In this document: one piece after another, positions 42,487 through 50,465 of the stretch
Layout of the letters: each line of letters starts with the position of its first letter
How positions within the stretch are numbered: position 1 is the stretch's first letter
From: Cyanobacterium aponinum PCC 10605
Lineage (GTDB): Bacteria > Cyanobacteriota > Cyanobacteriia > Cyanobacteriales > Cyanobacteriaceae
Direction: 5' to 3'
DNA: 64,000 bases
NCBI RefSeq assembly: GCF_000317675.1
Contig: NC_019776.1
Location: 3,100,001-3,164,000, forward strand
Notes under the pieces: model-generated
The model's input: the letters and a program-made list of their open reading frames with translations, nothing else
The model's database searches: none
What the model was told of the DNA's origin: nothing
Program-made: the position numbers and the translations under genes

Positions 42487-44109
42487 ATGGTTTTGTTTGC
42501 ACCCTTTAATTCTCCTTTTAAAGTTAACGATAACACTATTACTGCTAATGCTTTTAGTCGTCCAGATATTGGTATTGACAGCAATGGAAACTTTGTCGTA
42601 GTTTGGCAAGAACCTTTTAATAATGATATTAATGATTTTGACATTCGAGGAACAGTTTTTGATCCTAGTGGTGCTGAAATACCTTTTCCCGAATCTGAGA
42701 TTTTTATTTCTAGTGACGTAGGTAGTGAGTTTAATCCGTCCATCGCTGTTGCTCCTGACGGTTTCTTTGTGGTAGCTTATTCGAGGAATGATGATATTTT
42801 TGCCCGTCGTTTTAACATTACTTCTGATGGTATTAATCAAGTGGGCAATGAGATTTTAGTTGCTACTTTTGAGCAAAATAAACTTCAATCTTTTCCTCAA
42901 GTGGCTATTGATTCAGAGGGTGATTTTTCCGTTGTTTGGACTCACCAGTTTGAAGCCGATGATTCTGATATTCGAGGTCGGCTTTTTAATGCTGATGGAA
43001 GCCCTATAACTGATGATATTCCTATTTCTTCTAGCTTTAGTAATGAATCAGAAAGTGCGATCGCCTCTGTTCCCATTGCAAATAATAATAACCCTAATAC
43101 AGATTTAGTGGGAGTAGTTAGTTATACCGTTGATTTTAATGGTAATGATACTATTTTCTTCCGCCGTTTTGGTAATGACGGTAATCAATTGGGAGCAGAA
43201 ATTAATGCAGTATCAGAAGCTAACCGAGACAAAAATCAAACCCAATCTTCCATTGCTATCGACTCTCAGGGAGACTTTGTCATTGCTTGGACTCATGAAT
43301 TTGGAGAAAACGACACAGATATTCATTTCAGGCGCTTTAATTCTGATGGTACGGCTTTAGACAGCATGGAAATTATTGTTGATAGCTCTTTAGGTAATCA
43401 AAACAATCCTGATGTGGATCTCGCTCCTGATGGTAGTATCCTCATTAGTTACACCGATGAAAGTTCTAACAGTGTGAAATATCGTCAGTTTAACAGTAAC
43501 GGTGAACCTCTAGGAGATAGTGCCACTTTTGACGTTGAGGGCAATCAAGAAACTAACTCCGCCATAGCAGTAGGGACTAATAATAAAGCAGTAGTTGTCG
43601 CTGATGCAGGAAATAACAATAGTTTTAACCCTTATGGTCAAATTCTAACTCCTGATGCTAGTAATACTCTCAATATCCCTTTAAATCGCTTTCAAAATAC
43701 CAGTCAACCCGGCACATATTTATTTGCAGGGGAGCAAGAAAGTCAAAATATTCGTCAGAATTTCCCCAACTTTGTGGAAGAAGGATTTGCTTTTTCTGTG
43801 GCGGAAAACCCTCAAGATAACTTAATTCGTTTTAACCGTTTTCAAAACAGCGATCGCCCCGGTACATATTTATTTGCAGGGGAGCAAGAAAGTCAAAATA
43901 TTCGTCAGAATTTCCCCAACTTTATCGAAGAAGGAGTCGCTTTTTATGCCTTTGGTGCAGGTTCAAATCAAGCCACTCCTTTTTATCGTTTCCAAAATAC
44001 TGATGTACCCGGTACTTACCTTTTTGTTGGTGATAGTGAAAGACAAAGTATTCTTCAGAATTTCCCCAATTTTGTAGAAGAGGGCATTGCTTTTGAAGCG
44101 GCTACTTAG
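42487..44109 (+). CDS. Repeat-rich protein, probably extracellular, with three C-terminal GTYLF repeats
   Basis: The first 380 residues contain repeated segments of the type D(S/P)xGxFVVVW, for example DSNGNFVVVWQEPF, DSEGDFSVVWTHQF and DSQGDFVIAWTHEF, as in beta-propeller-like secreted proteins. The C-terminus has three copies of a unit of about 50 residues, RFQNxxxPGTYLF then ESQNIRQNFPNF and EEGxAF, similar to DUF5648-type repeats. No signal peptide is seen, but many such cyanobacterial proteins lack one. The start MVLFAPFNSPF at 42487 has GAGAG upstream; an ATG at 42454 would add 11 residues. The first two repeats share 60 identical bases. Confidence 0.75.
   Translation: MVLFAPFNSPFKVNDNTITANAFSRPDIGIDSNGNFVVVWQEPFNNDINDFDIRGTVFDPSGAEIPFPESEIFISSDVGSEFNPSIAVAPDGFFVVAYSRNDDIFARRFNITSDGINQVGNEILVATFEQNKLQSFPQVAIDSEGDFSVVWTHQFEADDSDIRGRLFNADGSPITDDIPISSSFSNESESAIASVPIANNNNPNTDLVGVVSYTVDFNGNDTIFFRRFGNDGNQLGAEINAVSEANRDKNQTQSSIAIDSQGDFVIAWTHEFGENDTDIHFRRFNSDGTALDSMEIIVDSSLGNQNNPDVDLAPDGSILISYTDESSNSVKYRQFNSNGEPLGDSATFDVEGNQETNSAIAVGTNNKAVVVADAGNNNSFNPYGQILTPDASNTLNIPLNRFQNTSQPGTYLFAGEQESQNIRQNFPNFVEEGFAFSVAENPQDNLIRFNRFQNSDRPGTYLFAGEQESQNIRQNFPNFIEEGVAFYAFGAGSNQATPFYRFQNTDVPGTYLFVGDSERQSILQNFPNFVEEGIAFEAAT
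43714..43923 (+). repeat. 60-bp identical direct repeat inside the coding region
   Basis: Bases 43714-43773 and 43864-43923 are identical, 150 bp apart. They encode the TYLFAGEQESQNIRQNFPNF core of repeat units 1 and 2, while the flanking codons and unit 3 have diverged. This points to recent duplication or gene conversion. Confidence 0.85.
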
Positions 44110-44517
44110 TTAGCTTAATCGGCGAGAAGCCCCACGCTTAGTTTTCGACAAAAAAATTAAACAAGCGTGGGACGGGGCTTTTAAAGAGCGGAAATAGTTC
44201 CGCTCACTGCCCCTCATGAATCGCCAGTGACGTGTTATAATGACTAAAAAGTGGGGCTGGACGTGTACCTCACTAAAAAACGCCGTAGTGGGAAAGAAGG
44301 AGTACCACGATGGAAGTTCAAGAAGGATAATTTCCGCTTGAAGCCTACACTCTGCGTAAGCAAGTGTATGGAGCGTCACTATTCGCCATCAACGAGAATC
44401 AATTGATTTAATCATGGTTGTAGGGGAAAAACTACCCCAGACAACATCAAACAAATGCTCAACAAATGTTATTATCTTTTACATAAATTAAGAAGATAAA
44501 AACTGGAGAATAAAAAA
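44110..44517. other. Structured intergenic region, unexplained
   Basis: This 408-bp region has higher GC than its surroundings. It contains a long imperfect hairpin (44124-44183), a perfect 8-bp hairpin GAGCGGAA-ATAG-TTCCGCTC (44186-44205), a TATAAT at about 44235, and a G-rich stretch (GTGGGGCTGG). It could be the remnant of an IS200/IS605-type element, whose ends form hairpins, or an untranslated RNA. An open frame on the minus strand (44110-44379) looks spurious. Confidence 0.4.
44124..44183 (+). terminator. Long hairpin after the repeat-protein gene
   Basis: AAGCCCCACGCTT pairs imperfectly with AAGCGTGGGACGGGGCTT, and TTTT-rich sequence follows. It lies 15 bp after the stop codon and could terminate transcription; it also resembles a transposon end hairpin. 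Confidence 0.5.
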
Positions 44518-44640
44518 ATGGACTGGAGAGTGTTAATCGTATTATTACCCCTTGGAGTTGCCGCAGGTTGGGCATTATTTAATATTGGTGCTGCTGCGAT
44601 CGCACAATTCCAAAAAGTTCTCAACAAACAAAATTCTTAA
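44518..44640 (+). CDS. psbY: Photosystem II protein Y
   Basis: PsbY is a single-helix subunit at the edge of photosystem II near cytochrome b559. The 40-residue protein [20 protein letters not shown], then [20 protein letters not shown], has the family start MDWR, one transmembrane helix and the GWAxxNIG motif. A GGAG Shine-Dalgarno sits 10 nt upstream of the ATG. A GGGG-CCCC terminator follows closely. It is too short for most ORF searches. Confidence 0.93.
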   Translation: MDWRVLIVLLPLGVAAGWALFNIGAAAIAQFQKVLNKQNS

Positions 44641-44658
44641 CTTCAGAGGCTAAAACGC

Positions 44659-44680
44659 AAGGGGGTAAAACCCCTTTTTT
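44659..44680 (+). terminator. psbY terminator
   Basis: AAGGGG and CCCCTT form a stem around GTAAAA, followed by TTTTTT. It is 19 bp after the psbY stop and is a textbook rho-independent terminator. Confidence 0.85.
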
Positions 44681-44816
44681 AACTGAGTTCGGAATAAATT
44701 TTCATCTATGAATGATGGCGAAAAGGGCAAGAAGCAAAGGCAAACCCTAACACCTGAAACCTGAAACCTGAAACCTACCCTTACCCAATATTCTTAAACC
44801 GAACTGAGGTTAAATA
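44681..44816. repeat. Repeat family A, full-length-looking copy
   Basis: It begins AACTGAGTTCGGAATAAATT followed by TTCATCTATGAATGATGG, and continues with heptamers of the CCTGAAA type. It ends TTCTTAAACCGAACTGAGG plus TTAAATAA. The two ends form imperfect inverted repeats (AACTGAGTTCGG and CCGAACTGAGGTT). It has the same layout as the copy at 48064-48280. Confidence 0.75.
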
Positions 44817-44846
44817 AGTCTTCCTCTTTTCAATCCTTAATAAATT

Positions 44847-46361
44847 TTAGCGATCGCCGCTTCCATATTGCAACAATTCCAAATAACGATGATAGTAATA
44901 CTGTTGTCGAGGAGAAAATTTTTCAGAGAAACCAATAAAACCCTTAGCGAAAGGATATAAACCCGTGTAAACTCCAAGACTAAGATAATGTTTGAGCCAA
45001 TCAGCTAAAATGGGTAAACCCACTTGAGGAAGTAAAGGTAAAACTAACATCGGATTAACTAGCGGTAAAGTCTTTGTTAAGCCCGAAAACTGCACCACAT
45101 CTTGTAAAAAAGGCTTTAGCACATCGTCACCTAATTTATCCATTACCCGAAAAACACCGCTCATTAAATCGTTGATTTGATTAGGTTGGGGTTGCTTATC
45201 AATAGGCACACTCATAGTTTTTTGAAATAACCAAGTAACAGAAATATTTGGTTGATAAGGCTGAATTAAAGCTAAATCCTCACGGGTTAAATAATCTCCT
45301 TTTAAGGCTTCATCAATGGCTAAACTTAAACGAGGTAAATGACGCATCATCGCCCCAAAACCACCAAAACTGACAGGAGATTGCATACCACTACTATCCC
45401 CCACCGCTATAATTCTATCCCAAGGCATTTTTAAAGGACTTTGACGGTAAGCGGGGAAAAAACCAAATAAAAACCGTTGAAAATCGAGATTATCTAATTC
45501 TATTTGTTGATATTCGGGCAGTAATCTTAAATATTCCGTCATTAAGTTTTTTAGGCTAATTCTTTCAGGGTTAGCATCCACATAGGTAAAAAGATAGGTT
45601 GTGCGTCCATCCTTAGCAGGAAAAGCCTCCCAGAAATATTGACATTGATTAATAATCGGAGTAAAAGAATAAATTAAATCTCCTGTTTCATTCTGTTTAA
45701 ATCCTTTTCCACAACTACCGACAACTAAACAAACTCCATCGGGTTTTTCTCCGTTTCTTATCTGTTTAACAATGGGAGAAAAATGCCCCATACTATCAAT
45801 TAATAGTCTTGTTTTTAAGGAGTTTTTATCTGTTTTTATTTCTACTCCATTATCATTTATTTGAGCTGAATTAAATGCGGTATTTTCTAAGATAACTCCG
45901 TCTAAAGATATAAATTTTTCTTTGATTTTTGCAATCAATAATTTTGGACTAACCCCTACATTTAGAATATTTTTGACCCATAATTCATAACCTTTATAAA
46001 AACCAATTCTGGCAGGATTATATTCAGTAAAAATAATCTTTTCTAATTCTTGAGAAGTTAATAAATCTAATTCTAATAGTGATTCTAACTCAGAGCGAGA
46101 AATATTCCATTCTTGTTCTCTACCTTGTAAAATATTTTTTTCAATAATTGCTACTTTATAACCTTTTTGCTGTAAAGTTGTGGCTAAAAAGATACCAAGA
46201 GTGCCACCACAAATAACAACATCAAAATCATGATTACTAACTATTTCTTGACTGGAATAAACAACATTTTTAATAGGTTGATTATTAAGACGAAAATCTG
46301 ACCAAAATTTATCTGCTAATGTTAATCTGGTTTCAGTTTCACTGGGTAGTTTAAAATTCAT
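44847..46361 (-). CDS. cruP: CruA/CruP-type lycopene cyclase family, CruP-like FAD protein
   Basis: This FAD-dependent oxidoreductase has an N-terminal dinucleotide-binding motif in DFDVVICGGTLGIFLATTL and the family stretch GREQEWNISRSELESLLEL. PVSFGGFGAMMRHLPRLSL is the second conserved block. It matches the family of cyanobacterial/plant lycopene cyclases CruA and CruP. I favour CruP because of the GREQEWNISR segment, from memory of plant homologues. CruP has been linked to carotenoid metabolism and oxidative stress rather than bulk lycopene cyclisation. At 504 residues it is typical. It is 24 bp downstream of miaA on the same strand, so the two are probably co-transcribed. Confidence 0.75.
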   Translation of the reverse strand: MNFKLPSETETRLTLADKFWSDFRLNNQPIKNVVYSSQEIVSNHDFDVVICGGTLGIFLATTLQQKGYKVAIIEKNILQGREQEWNISRSELESLLELDLLTSQELEKIIFTEYNPARIGFYKGYELWVKNILNVGVSPKLLIAKIKEKFISLDGVILENTAFNSAQINDNGVEIKTDKNSLKTRLLIDSMGHFSPIVKQIRNGEKPDGVCLVVGSCGKGFKQNETGDLIYSFTPIINQCQYFWEAFPAKDGRTTYLFTYVDANPERISLKNLMTEYLRLLPEYQQIELDNLDFQRFLFGFFPAYRQSPLKMPWDRIIAVGDSSGMQSPVSFGGFGAMMRHLPRLSLAIDEALKGDYLTREDLALIQPYQPNISVTWLFQKTMSVPIDKQPQPNQINDLMSGVFRVMDKLGDDVLKPFLQDVVQFSGLTKTLPLVNPMLVLPLLPQVGLPILADWLKHYLSLGVYTGLYPFAKGFIGFSEKFSPRQQYYYHRYLELLQYGSGDR

Positions 46362-46385
46362 GATTCTGAGAATTTTTTAATAAAT

Positions 46386-47300
46386 TTAATATTTTTTATG
46401 GATAAATTGATAGATTTTTTCCCAAGCATTTGGTACTAATTGAGAGGAACTTACATCTAACCAGACTATTTCAGGGTAGCCATTAAACCAAGTTTGTTGT
46501 CTTTTCGCAAATTGACAGGTGTGGGTAATAATTAAATCTTGTGCTTCTGATAAACTAATTTCTCCTTGCAAATATTGTTTAATTTCTGCATATCCTAAAG
46601 TATTTAATAAGGGTAAATCAATATCATATTTACTAATTAAGAATTCTGTTTCTTCTACTAAACCCATTTCTAGCATTTTTTTGGTGCGGGTGGCGATTCT
46701 TTGGCGCAAAAACTCTCTTTCACAGTGTAAGCCTAGATGTAAAATTGGGTAAGATGGGGGATTTTCTCCCTGTTGGGCAGATATGGTCTTTCCCGTGACA
46801 TAATATACCTCTAATGCTCTAATTGTCCTTGTATCGTCATTGGGATGTATTTTTTCGCAGGAAATGGGGTCAATTTTTTGTAAAAAAGCGTATCTTTCTT
46901 GTTGACTATAGGTTTCAAGCTGCGATCGCAATTTTGCTTGAGGGGCAACAGGAGGTATTTTTAACCCTTTAGTAACGGATTTAATATATAATCCTGTACC
47001 TCCTACCATTAAAGGAATAGACCTCGATTTTTCGATTATATCTTGAGCATAACCTTGATACTGAGCAACGGTCAATACTTCTTGGGGATGACAAATATCA
47101 ATTAAATAGTGGGGTACTAATTTTTGTTCTAAGGGGGAGGGTTTGGCTGTACCAATGTCGAAATCACGATATACTTGGCGAGAGTCGGCACTAATAATCA
47201 ATGTGTCTAGTTTTTGGGCTATTTCAAGGGCTAGAGCGGATTTACCTGATGCTGTCGCTCCACAAATTACAATTAGTTTTTGATCTATTTCTCTCATCAA
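46386..47300 (-). CDS. miaA: tRNA dimethylallyltransferase
   Basis: MiaA transfers a dimethylallyl group from DMAPP to A37 of tRNAs that read U-starting codons. The P-loop CGATASGKSALA, then ISADSRQVYRDFDIGTAKPS, and VGGTGLYIKSVTKGL are diagnostic. At 304 residues the size is normal. The substrate links it to the MEP pathway (ispH in this window). It is followed closely by the cruP-like gene. The start could be either of two adjacent ATGs (47300 or 47297). Confidence 0.96.
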   Translation of the reverse strand: MMREIDQKLIVICGATASGKSALALEIAQKLDTLIISADSRQVYRDFDIGTAKPSPLEQKLVPHYLIDICHPQEVLTVAQYQGYAQDIIEKSRSIPLMVGGTGLYIKSVTKGLKIPPVAPQAKLRSQLETYSQQERYAFLQKIDPISCEKIHPNDDTRTIRALEVYYVTGKTISAQQGENPPSYPILHLGLHCEREFLRQRIATRTKKMLEMGLVEETEFLISKYDIDLPLLNTLGYAEIKQYLQGEISLSEAQDLIITHTCQFAKRQQTWFNGYPEIVWLDVSSSQLVPNAWEKIYQFIHKKY

Positions 47301-47317
47301 TATTTAATCTTTCTGGC

Positions 47318-47347
47318 TCTTCTACAGTAGTTATGATAAATTATTGC
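47318..47347 (-). repeat. Repeat family B motif, upstream of miaA
   Basis: On the minus strand it reads AATTTATCATAACTAC then TGTAGAAGAGCC, matching most positions of the motif at 5232 and 5328. It ends 18 bp before the miaA start. Confidence 0.6.
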
Positions 47348-47354
47348 TTAAAAA

Positions 47355-47387
47355 AGGTGTCAGGTAGCAGGTGGCAGGTGTTAGGTT
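47355..47387 (+). repeat. Tandem heptamer, CAGG type
   Basis: Units GTGTCAG, GTAGCAG, GTGGCAG, GTGTTAG lie in the miaA/psaK spacer. Confidence 0.75.
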
Positions 47388-47654
47388 AAAGAAAAATTGA
47401 AAAGTTTATAAATTATTATTAAATAACTCTCTGTTCCCTGTTCCCAGTTAAGTGTTCCCTACCCTCACCAGAAATTTACACGACGAGAAGTGAAAGAGCC
47501 ATCTTTCTAACTATTTAAAACTGAATAACTCAACCAAGATATTTACAATAATTAACAAAAATGCAAAGTATTGCAACAAAATGAGAATTTTTTTCTCTGG
47601 GAGACTTAAAATGAAGACTTTGAAAACATTATGAACTATTTTCTCTAAAAATCT

Positions 47655-47921
47655 ATGTTGTATCTCAATTCTTTACTAGCTACTGCTGTTCCTACTACCT
47701 TAGAATGGAATTTGAATGTAGGATTAACCATGATTGTTTGTAATATAGTTGCGATCGCATTTGCTAAATATACCGTGAAAGAACCCGGTGCAGGTCCAAA
47801 ATTACCCGGAGAAGCATTTTTTGGTGGTATGGGATTACCTGCTTTATTAGCAACTACTAGCTTTGGACATTTACTCGGTGCTGGAGTTATTCTTGGTTTA
47901 GCGAGTTTAGGTGCATTGTAA
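47655..47921 (+). CDS. psaK: Photosystem I subunit PsaK
   Basis: PsaK is a peripheral two-helix subunit of photosystem I, involved in antenna attachment and trimer-edge contacts. The 88-residue product has two transmembrane helices (about 18-40 and 60-85). The conserved segments are GLTMIVCNIVAIAFAKYT, EPGAGPKLPGE and FGHLLGAGVILGL. The short N-terminal leader (MLYLNSLLATAVPTT) matches cyanobacterial PsaK. Cyanobacteria often have two copies, psaK1 and psaK2; I cannot tell which this is. Confidence 0.95.
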   Translation: MLYLNSLLATAVPTTLEWNLNVGLTMIVCNIVAIAFAKYTVKEPGAGPKLPGEAFFGGMGLPALLATTSFGHLLGAGVILGLASLGAL

Positions 47922-47930
47922 GCCTTTTGA

Positions 47931-47979
47931 GATTCTCCCACCGACTACCAATCAAACATTGTGTGGGGGATTCTAACTT
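47931..47979 (+). terminator. Probable psaK terminator
   Basis: GATTCTCCCAC (47931-47941) pairs with GTGGGGGATTC (47963-47973) with one mismatch and one G-T pair, around a 21-nt loop. TAACTTT follows. The T-tract is weak. Confidence 0.5.
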
Positions 47980-48063
47980 TATTATTACTTGATTTAGATC
48001 TAAAATTGTCGGTTAGGGTAGGCAAAAGTCAATAGGCGATGGGCAATAGGAGATTCTTAAATA

Positions 48064-48280
48064 AACTGAGTTCGGGATAAATTTTCATCTATGAATGATG
48101 GAGAAAAAAAGGCAAAAGGCAAGAGGCAAGAGGCAAAGGAAAAATTAAGAATTAGGAATTAAAAACCCCGAACACTCATTATTTGTTACTTATTACTTTC
48201 TCTCAACACCTGCAACCTGCAACCTGAAACCTGACACCTACCCTTATCCAATATTCTTAAACCGAACTGAGGTTAAATAA
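48064..48280. repeat. Repeat family A, longest copy
   Basis: It begins AACTGAGTTCGGGATAAATT and continues TTCATCTATGAATGATGG, nearly identical to the copy at 44681. AGGCAAA/AGGCAAG and CCTGCAA/CCTGAAA units fill the middle. It ends TTCTTAAACCGAACTGAGG plus TTAAATAA. The identical termini with variable interiors mark a mobile or gene-converting element. Confidence 0.75.
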
Positions 48281-48471
48281 ATTATTCTTCACATGGCATC
48301 TCTACATCATTAGTGAAAAATCAATTATAAGAAAAAAATATCGAATATACTATCCCTCTTACTATATAAGTTTTTATTTATCGTCTTTTTCCATAAGATA
48401 ATTAACACAACTCAAATAGGATTGCTATAGTTATATTTTGAGTAATAAATTTATGTTAGCAATCATTATTT

Positions 48472-49539
48472 ATGATGTCGTTTTTAAATTGGCAATTATT
48501 ATCTAGTTTTTTAATTCCTTTTTTAACTGTTTTATTAGCAGGATTAATTGGTTTTGTTATAGAGAATAGATTACAGAAATTTAGACAAAACTTAGAATTA
48601 CAACCTGATAGATTTTTAGGGAAATATTCTTTTATTATTAAGTCTTTTAGAGGGGTTATTTTAACTTGGTCTATTGTAGGTGCGATCGCACTTATGTTAC
48701 CGGGTATTAATATTCCATCAACCTTAAATATTCTCATTGAAAAGATATTAATAGTTATTGCTTTAACTATGGGAACTATATTAGTTTCCCGTTTAGCGGT
48801 TAATTTAATTCAACTTTATAGCCTAGAAAATGAGACTGCTGTTTCATTAACTTCTTTATTTGAATATTTAACAAAAGTTCTTATTTTTAGTATTGGTTTT
48901 TTAATAATTATCCAATCTATTGGCATCAAAATTACGGCTTTAATTACTGCTTTTGGGATTGGTAGTTTATCTATTGGTTTAGCTTTTCAAAACACTTTAA
49001 GTAATCTTATTTCAGGGGTTAATATTATTGTTTCTCGCAAAATTAGACCGGGAGATTATATTCAACTAAAAGATGGAGAAGAGGGATATGTGCAGGATGT
49101 TGAATTAAAATATACTCTTATTAAAGATATTTATAATAATATAATTGTTATTCCTAATGCCAAAATTATTGATGCTAGTTTTAAGAATTATACTTTAGAT
49201 AGTTCCTCCATTTTAATAACGATAAAAATTGGAGTTAGTTACGATAGTAATTTAGAAAAAGTTGAAAAAGTTACCCTAGAAGTTGCTAAATCTATTTTAG
49301 AAAATACTGAAGGAGGAGATAAAGAATTTGAGCCTTTTTTGAGATATGAAAATTTTGATTATTTTGCTATCAATTTAACGGTCTATTTAAAGATAAATGA
49401 GTATTTTGATAAGTTTATCATTACCCACGAATTTATGAAGGCAATTCATCATAAGTATCAAGAAGAAAATATCACCATGGCTTATCCACTAAAATATTAT
49501 GGAGCTTCTGGAGAAATTATGAATAATAATAGTCAATAA
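48472..49539 (+). CDS. MscS-family mechanosensitive channel
   Basis: This small-conductance mechanosensitive channel relieves osmotic stress. Four hydrophobic segments cover residues 1-190. The pore helix with AFGIGSLSIGLAFQNTLSNL is the MscS TM3 signature (Gly/Ala packing, QNTLSNLISG). The cytoplasmic beta domain follows (RKIRPGDYIQLKDGEEGY, then VIPNAKIID). At 355 residues it has one more membrane segment than E. coli MscS. It lies 73 bp upstream of the winged-helix-like gene; a functional link is not implied. Confidence 0.88.
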   Translation: MMSFLNWQLLSSFLIPFLTVLLAGLIGFVIENRLQKFRQNLELQPDRFLGKYSFIIKSFRGVILTWSIVGAIALMLPGINIPSTLNILIEKILIVIALTMGTILVSRLAVNLIQLYSLENETAVSLTSLFEYLTKVLIFSIGFLIIIQSIGIKITALITAFGIGSLSIGLAFQNTLSNLISGVNIIVSRKIRPGDYIQLKDGEEGYVQDVELKYTLIKDIYNNIIVIPNAKIIDASFKNYTLDSSSILITIKIGVSYDSNLEKVEKVTLEVAKSILENTEGGDKEFEPFLRYENFDYFAINLTVYLKINEYFDKFIITHEFMKAIHHKYQEENITMAYPLKYYGASGEIMNNNSQ

Positions 49540-49612
49540 AAATTGTTAGAGTACTATTTTTCGTTAAATTATAGTATTATTTTGAGAATCAAATTAAGAA
49601 GCGATCGTACCT

Positions 49613-50407
49613 ATGGAAATACAACATATCAAAATTTTATTAAAACTATTAGGAAAAGATAATTACCAAGGAAAAATAGGTGATGTTAAACCAAATACAA
49701 AAACAAACATTGAACAGACTCAAAAACTTTGCTATGAACTCTACAATAATAAATTGATTCACCTCAAAGAAAAAAATGTCACTATCAAAATTAATAACAA
49801 TGGGCAACAAGTTTTAAACAACAGAGAAAATAGAAATAAACTGGAGATTAATATACTTAAAAAATGTAAAAATAGAGAGATTAGAATATCAAAAATAAAT
49901 ATTATTCCAGCTTCTAAGAGAGACTTATTAATCGATAAATTAGTCAAGGAAAACTTAATAGATATTACTAAAAAAATTATTCATGTAGAATTGACAGACA
50001 AAGGAAAACAATATTTAGCTGAAGAATATTTAGCTGAAGGATTAGGACATATTAACTTAACAAAAGCAGTATTTAATAATTATTTAAACTTTATTCGTGA
50101 TTACTTTATTGGCAAAATCCCCCCCAAAATTAAAGAAAAAATTACTCCTGATGATATTCTGAAAACTATTATAAGACTCGATCGCACCTTAAACACTGAT
50201 AACTACTTACCAATTTTTCATCTGAGAAATGAGTATAAATCCTTATTGTCCAGAGATGAGTTAGATAGTATGATATTTGAATTACAAAAAGAAAATAAAA
50301 TTTCCCTTAGCCGTTTAGTGGATGCTTCCCAATACAGTGCGGAAGAATATGATACAGGCATTCCCCAAAGTATTGGCTATCCAATTTTCTATTTAATAGT
50401 CAAGTAA
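49613..50407 (+). CDS. Uncharacterised protein with winged-helix-like repeats, partner of ATPase
   Basis: I do not recognise a named family. The 264 residues appear to contain two or three winged-helix-like units: about 20-65, about 75-135 (with VELTDKGKQYLAEE as a wing-turn motif), and about 180-264 (DELDSMIFELQKENKISLSR). The ending TGIPQSIGYPIFYLIV looks conserved. The gene lies 58 bp upstream of the large ATPase in the same direction, so I infer a DNA-binding or specificity partner. It is distinct in AT content and could be acquired. Confidence 0.65.
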   Translation: MEIQHIKILLKLLGKDNYQGKIGDVKPNTKTNIEQTQKLCYELYNNKLIHLKEKNVTIKINNNGQQVLNNRENRNKLEINILKKCKNREIRISKINIIPASKRDLLIDKLVKENLIDITKKIIHVELTDKGKQYLAEEYLAEGLGHINLTKAVFNNYLNFIRDYFIGKIPPKIKEKITPDDILKTIIRLDRTLNTDNYLPIFHLRNEYKSLLSRDELDSMIFELQKENKISLSRLVDASQYSAEEYDTGIPQSIGYPIFYLIVK

Positions 50408-50465
50408 AAATAAACAATATTTGCCAAAAAACTATAACAATTTGATTGATTAAACTTAGTAAAAC

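Larger units (their letters stand above)
47301..47654. other. Divergent spacer between miaA and psaK
   Basis: The 354-bp spacer holds an inverted family B motif (47318-47347), a heptamer tract (47355-47387) and AT-rich DNA that must include the psaK promoter. I see no clear -10/-35 pair or light-response element that I could defend. Confidence 0.6.
47922..48471. other. Intergenic region, mostly a repeat element
   Basis: This 550-bp spacer between psaK and the MscS gene contains the psaK hairpin, a long copy of repeat family A (48064-48280) and about 190 bp of AT-rich DNA before MscS in which I see nothing definite. Confidence 0.65.

Noticed and set aside
44110-44379. 89-codon frame on the minus strand
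   Set aside because: Its composition is unlike neighbouring genes, it overlaps the hairpin region and resembles no family that I know. It is better read as non-coding structured DNA.
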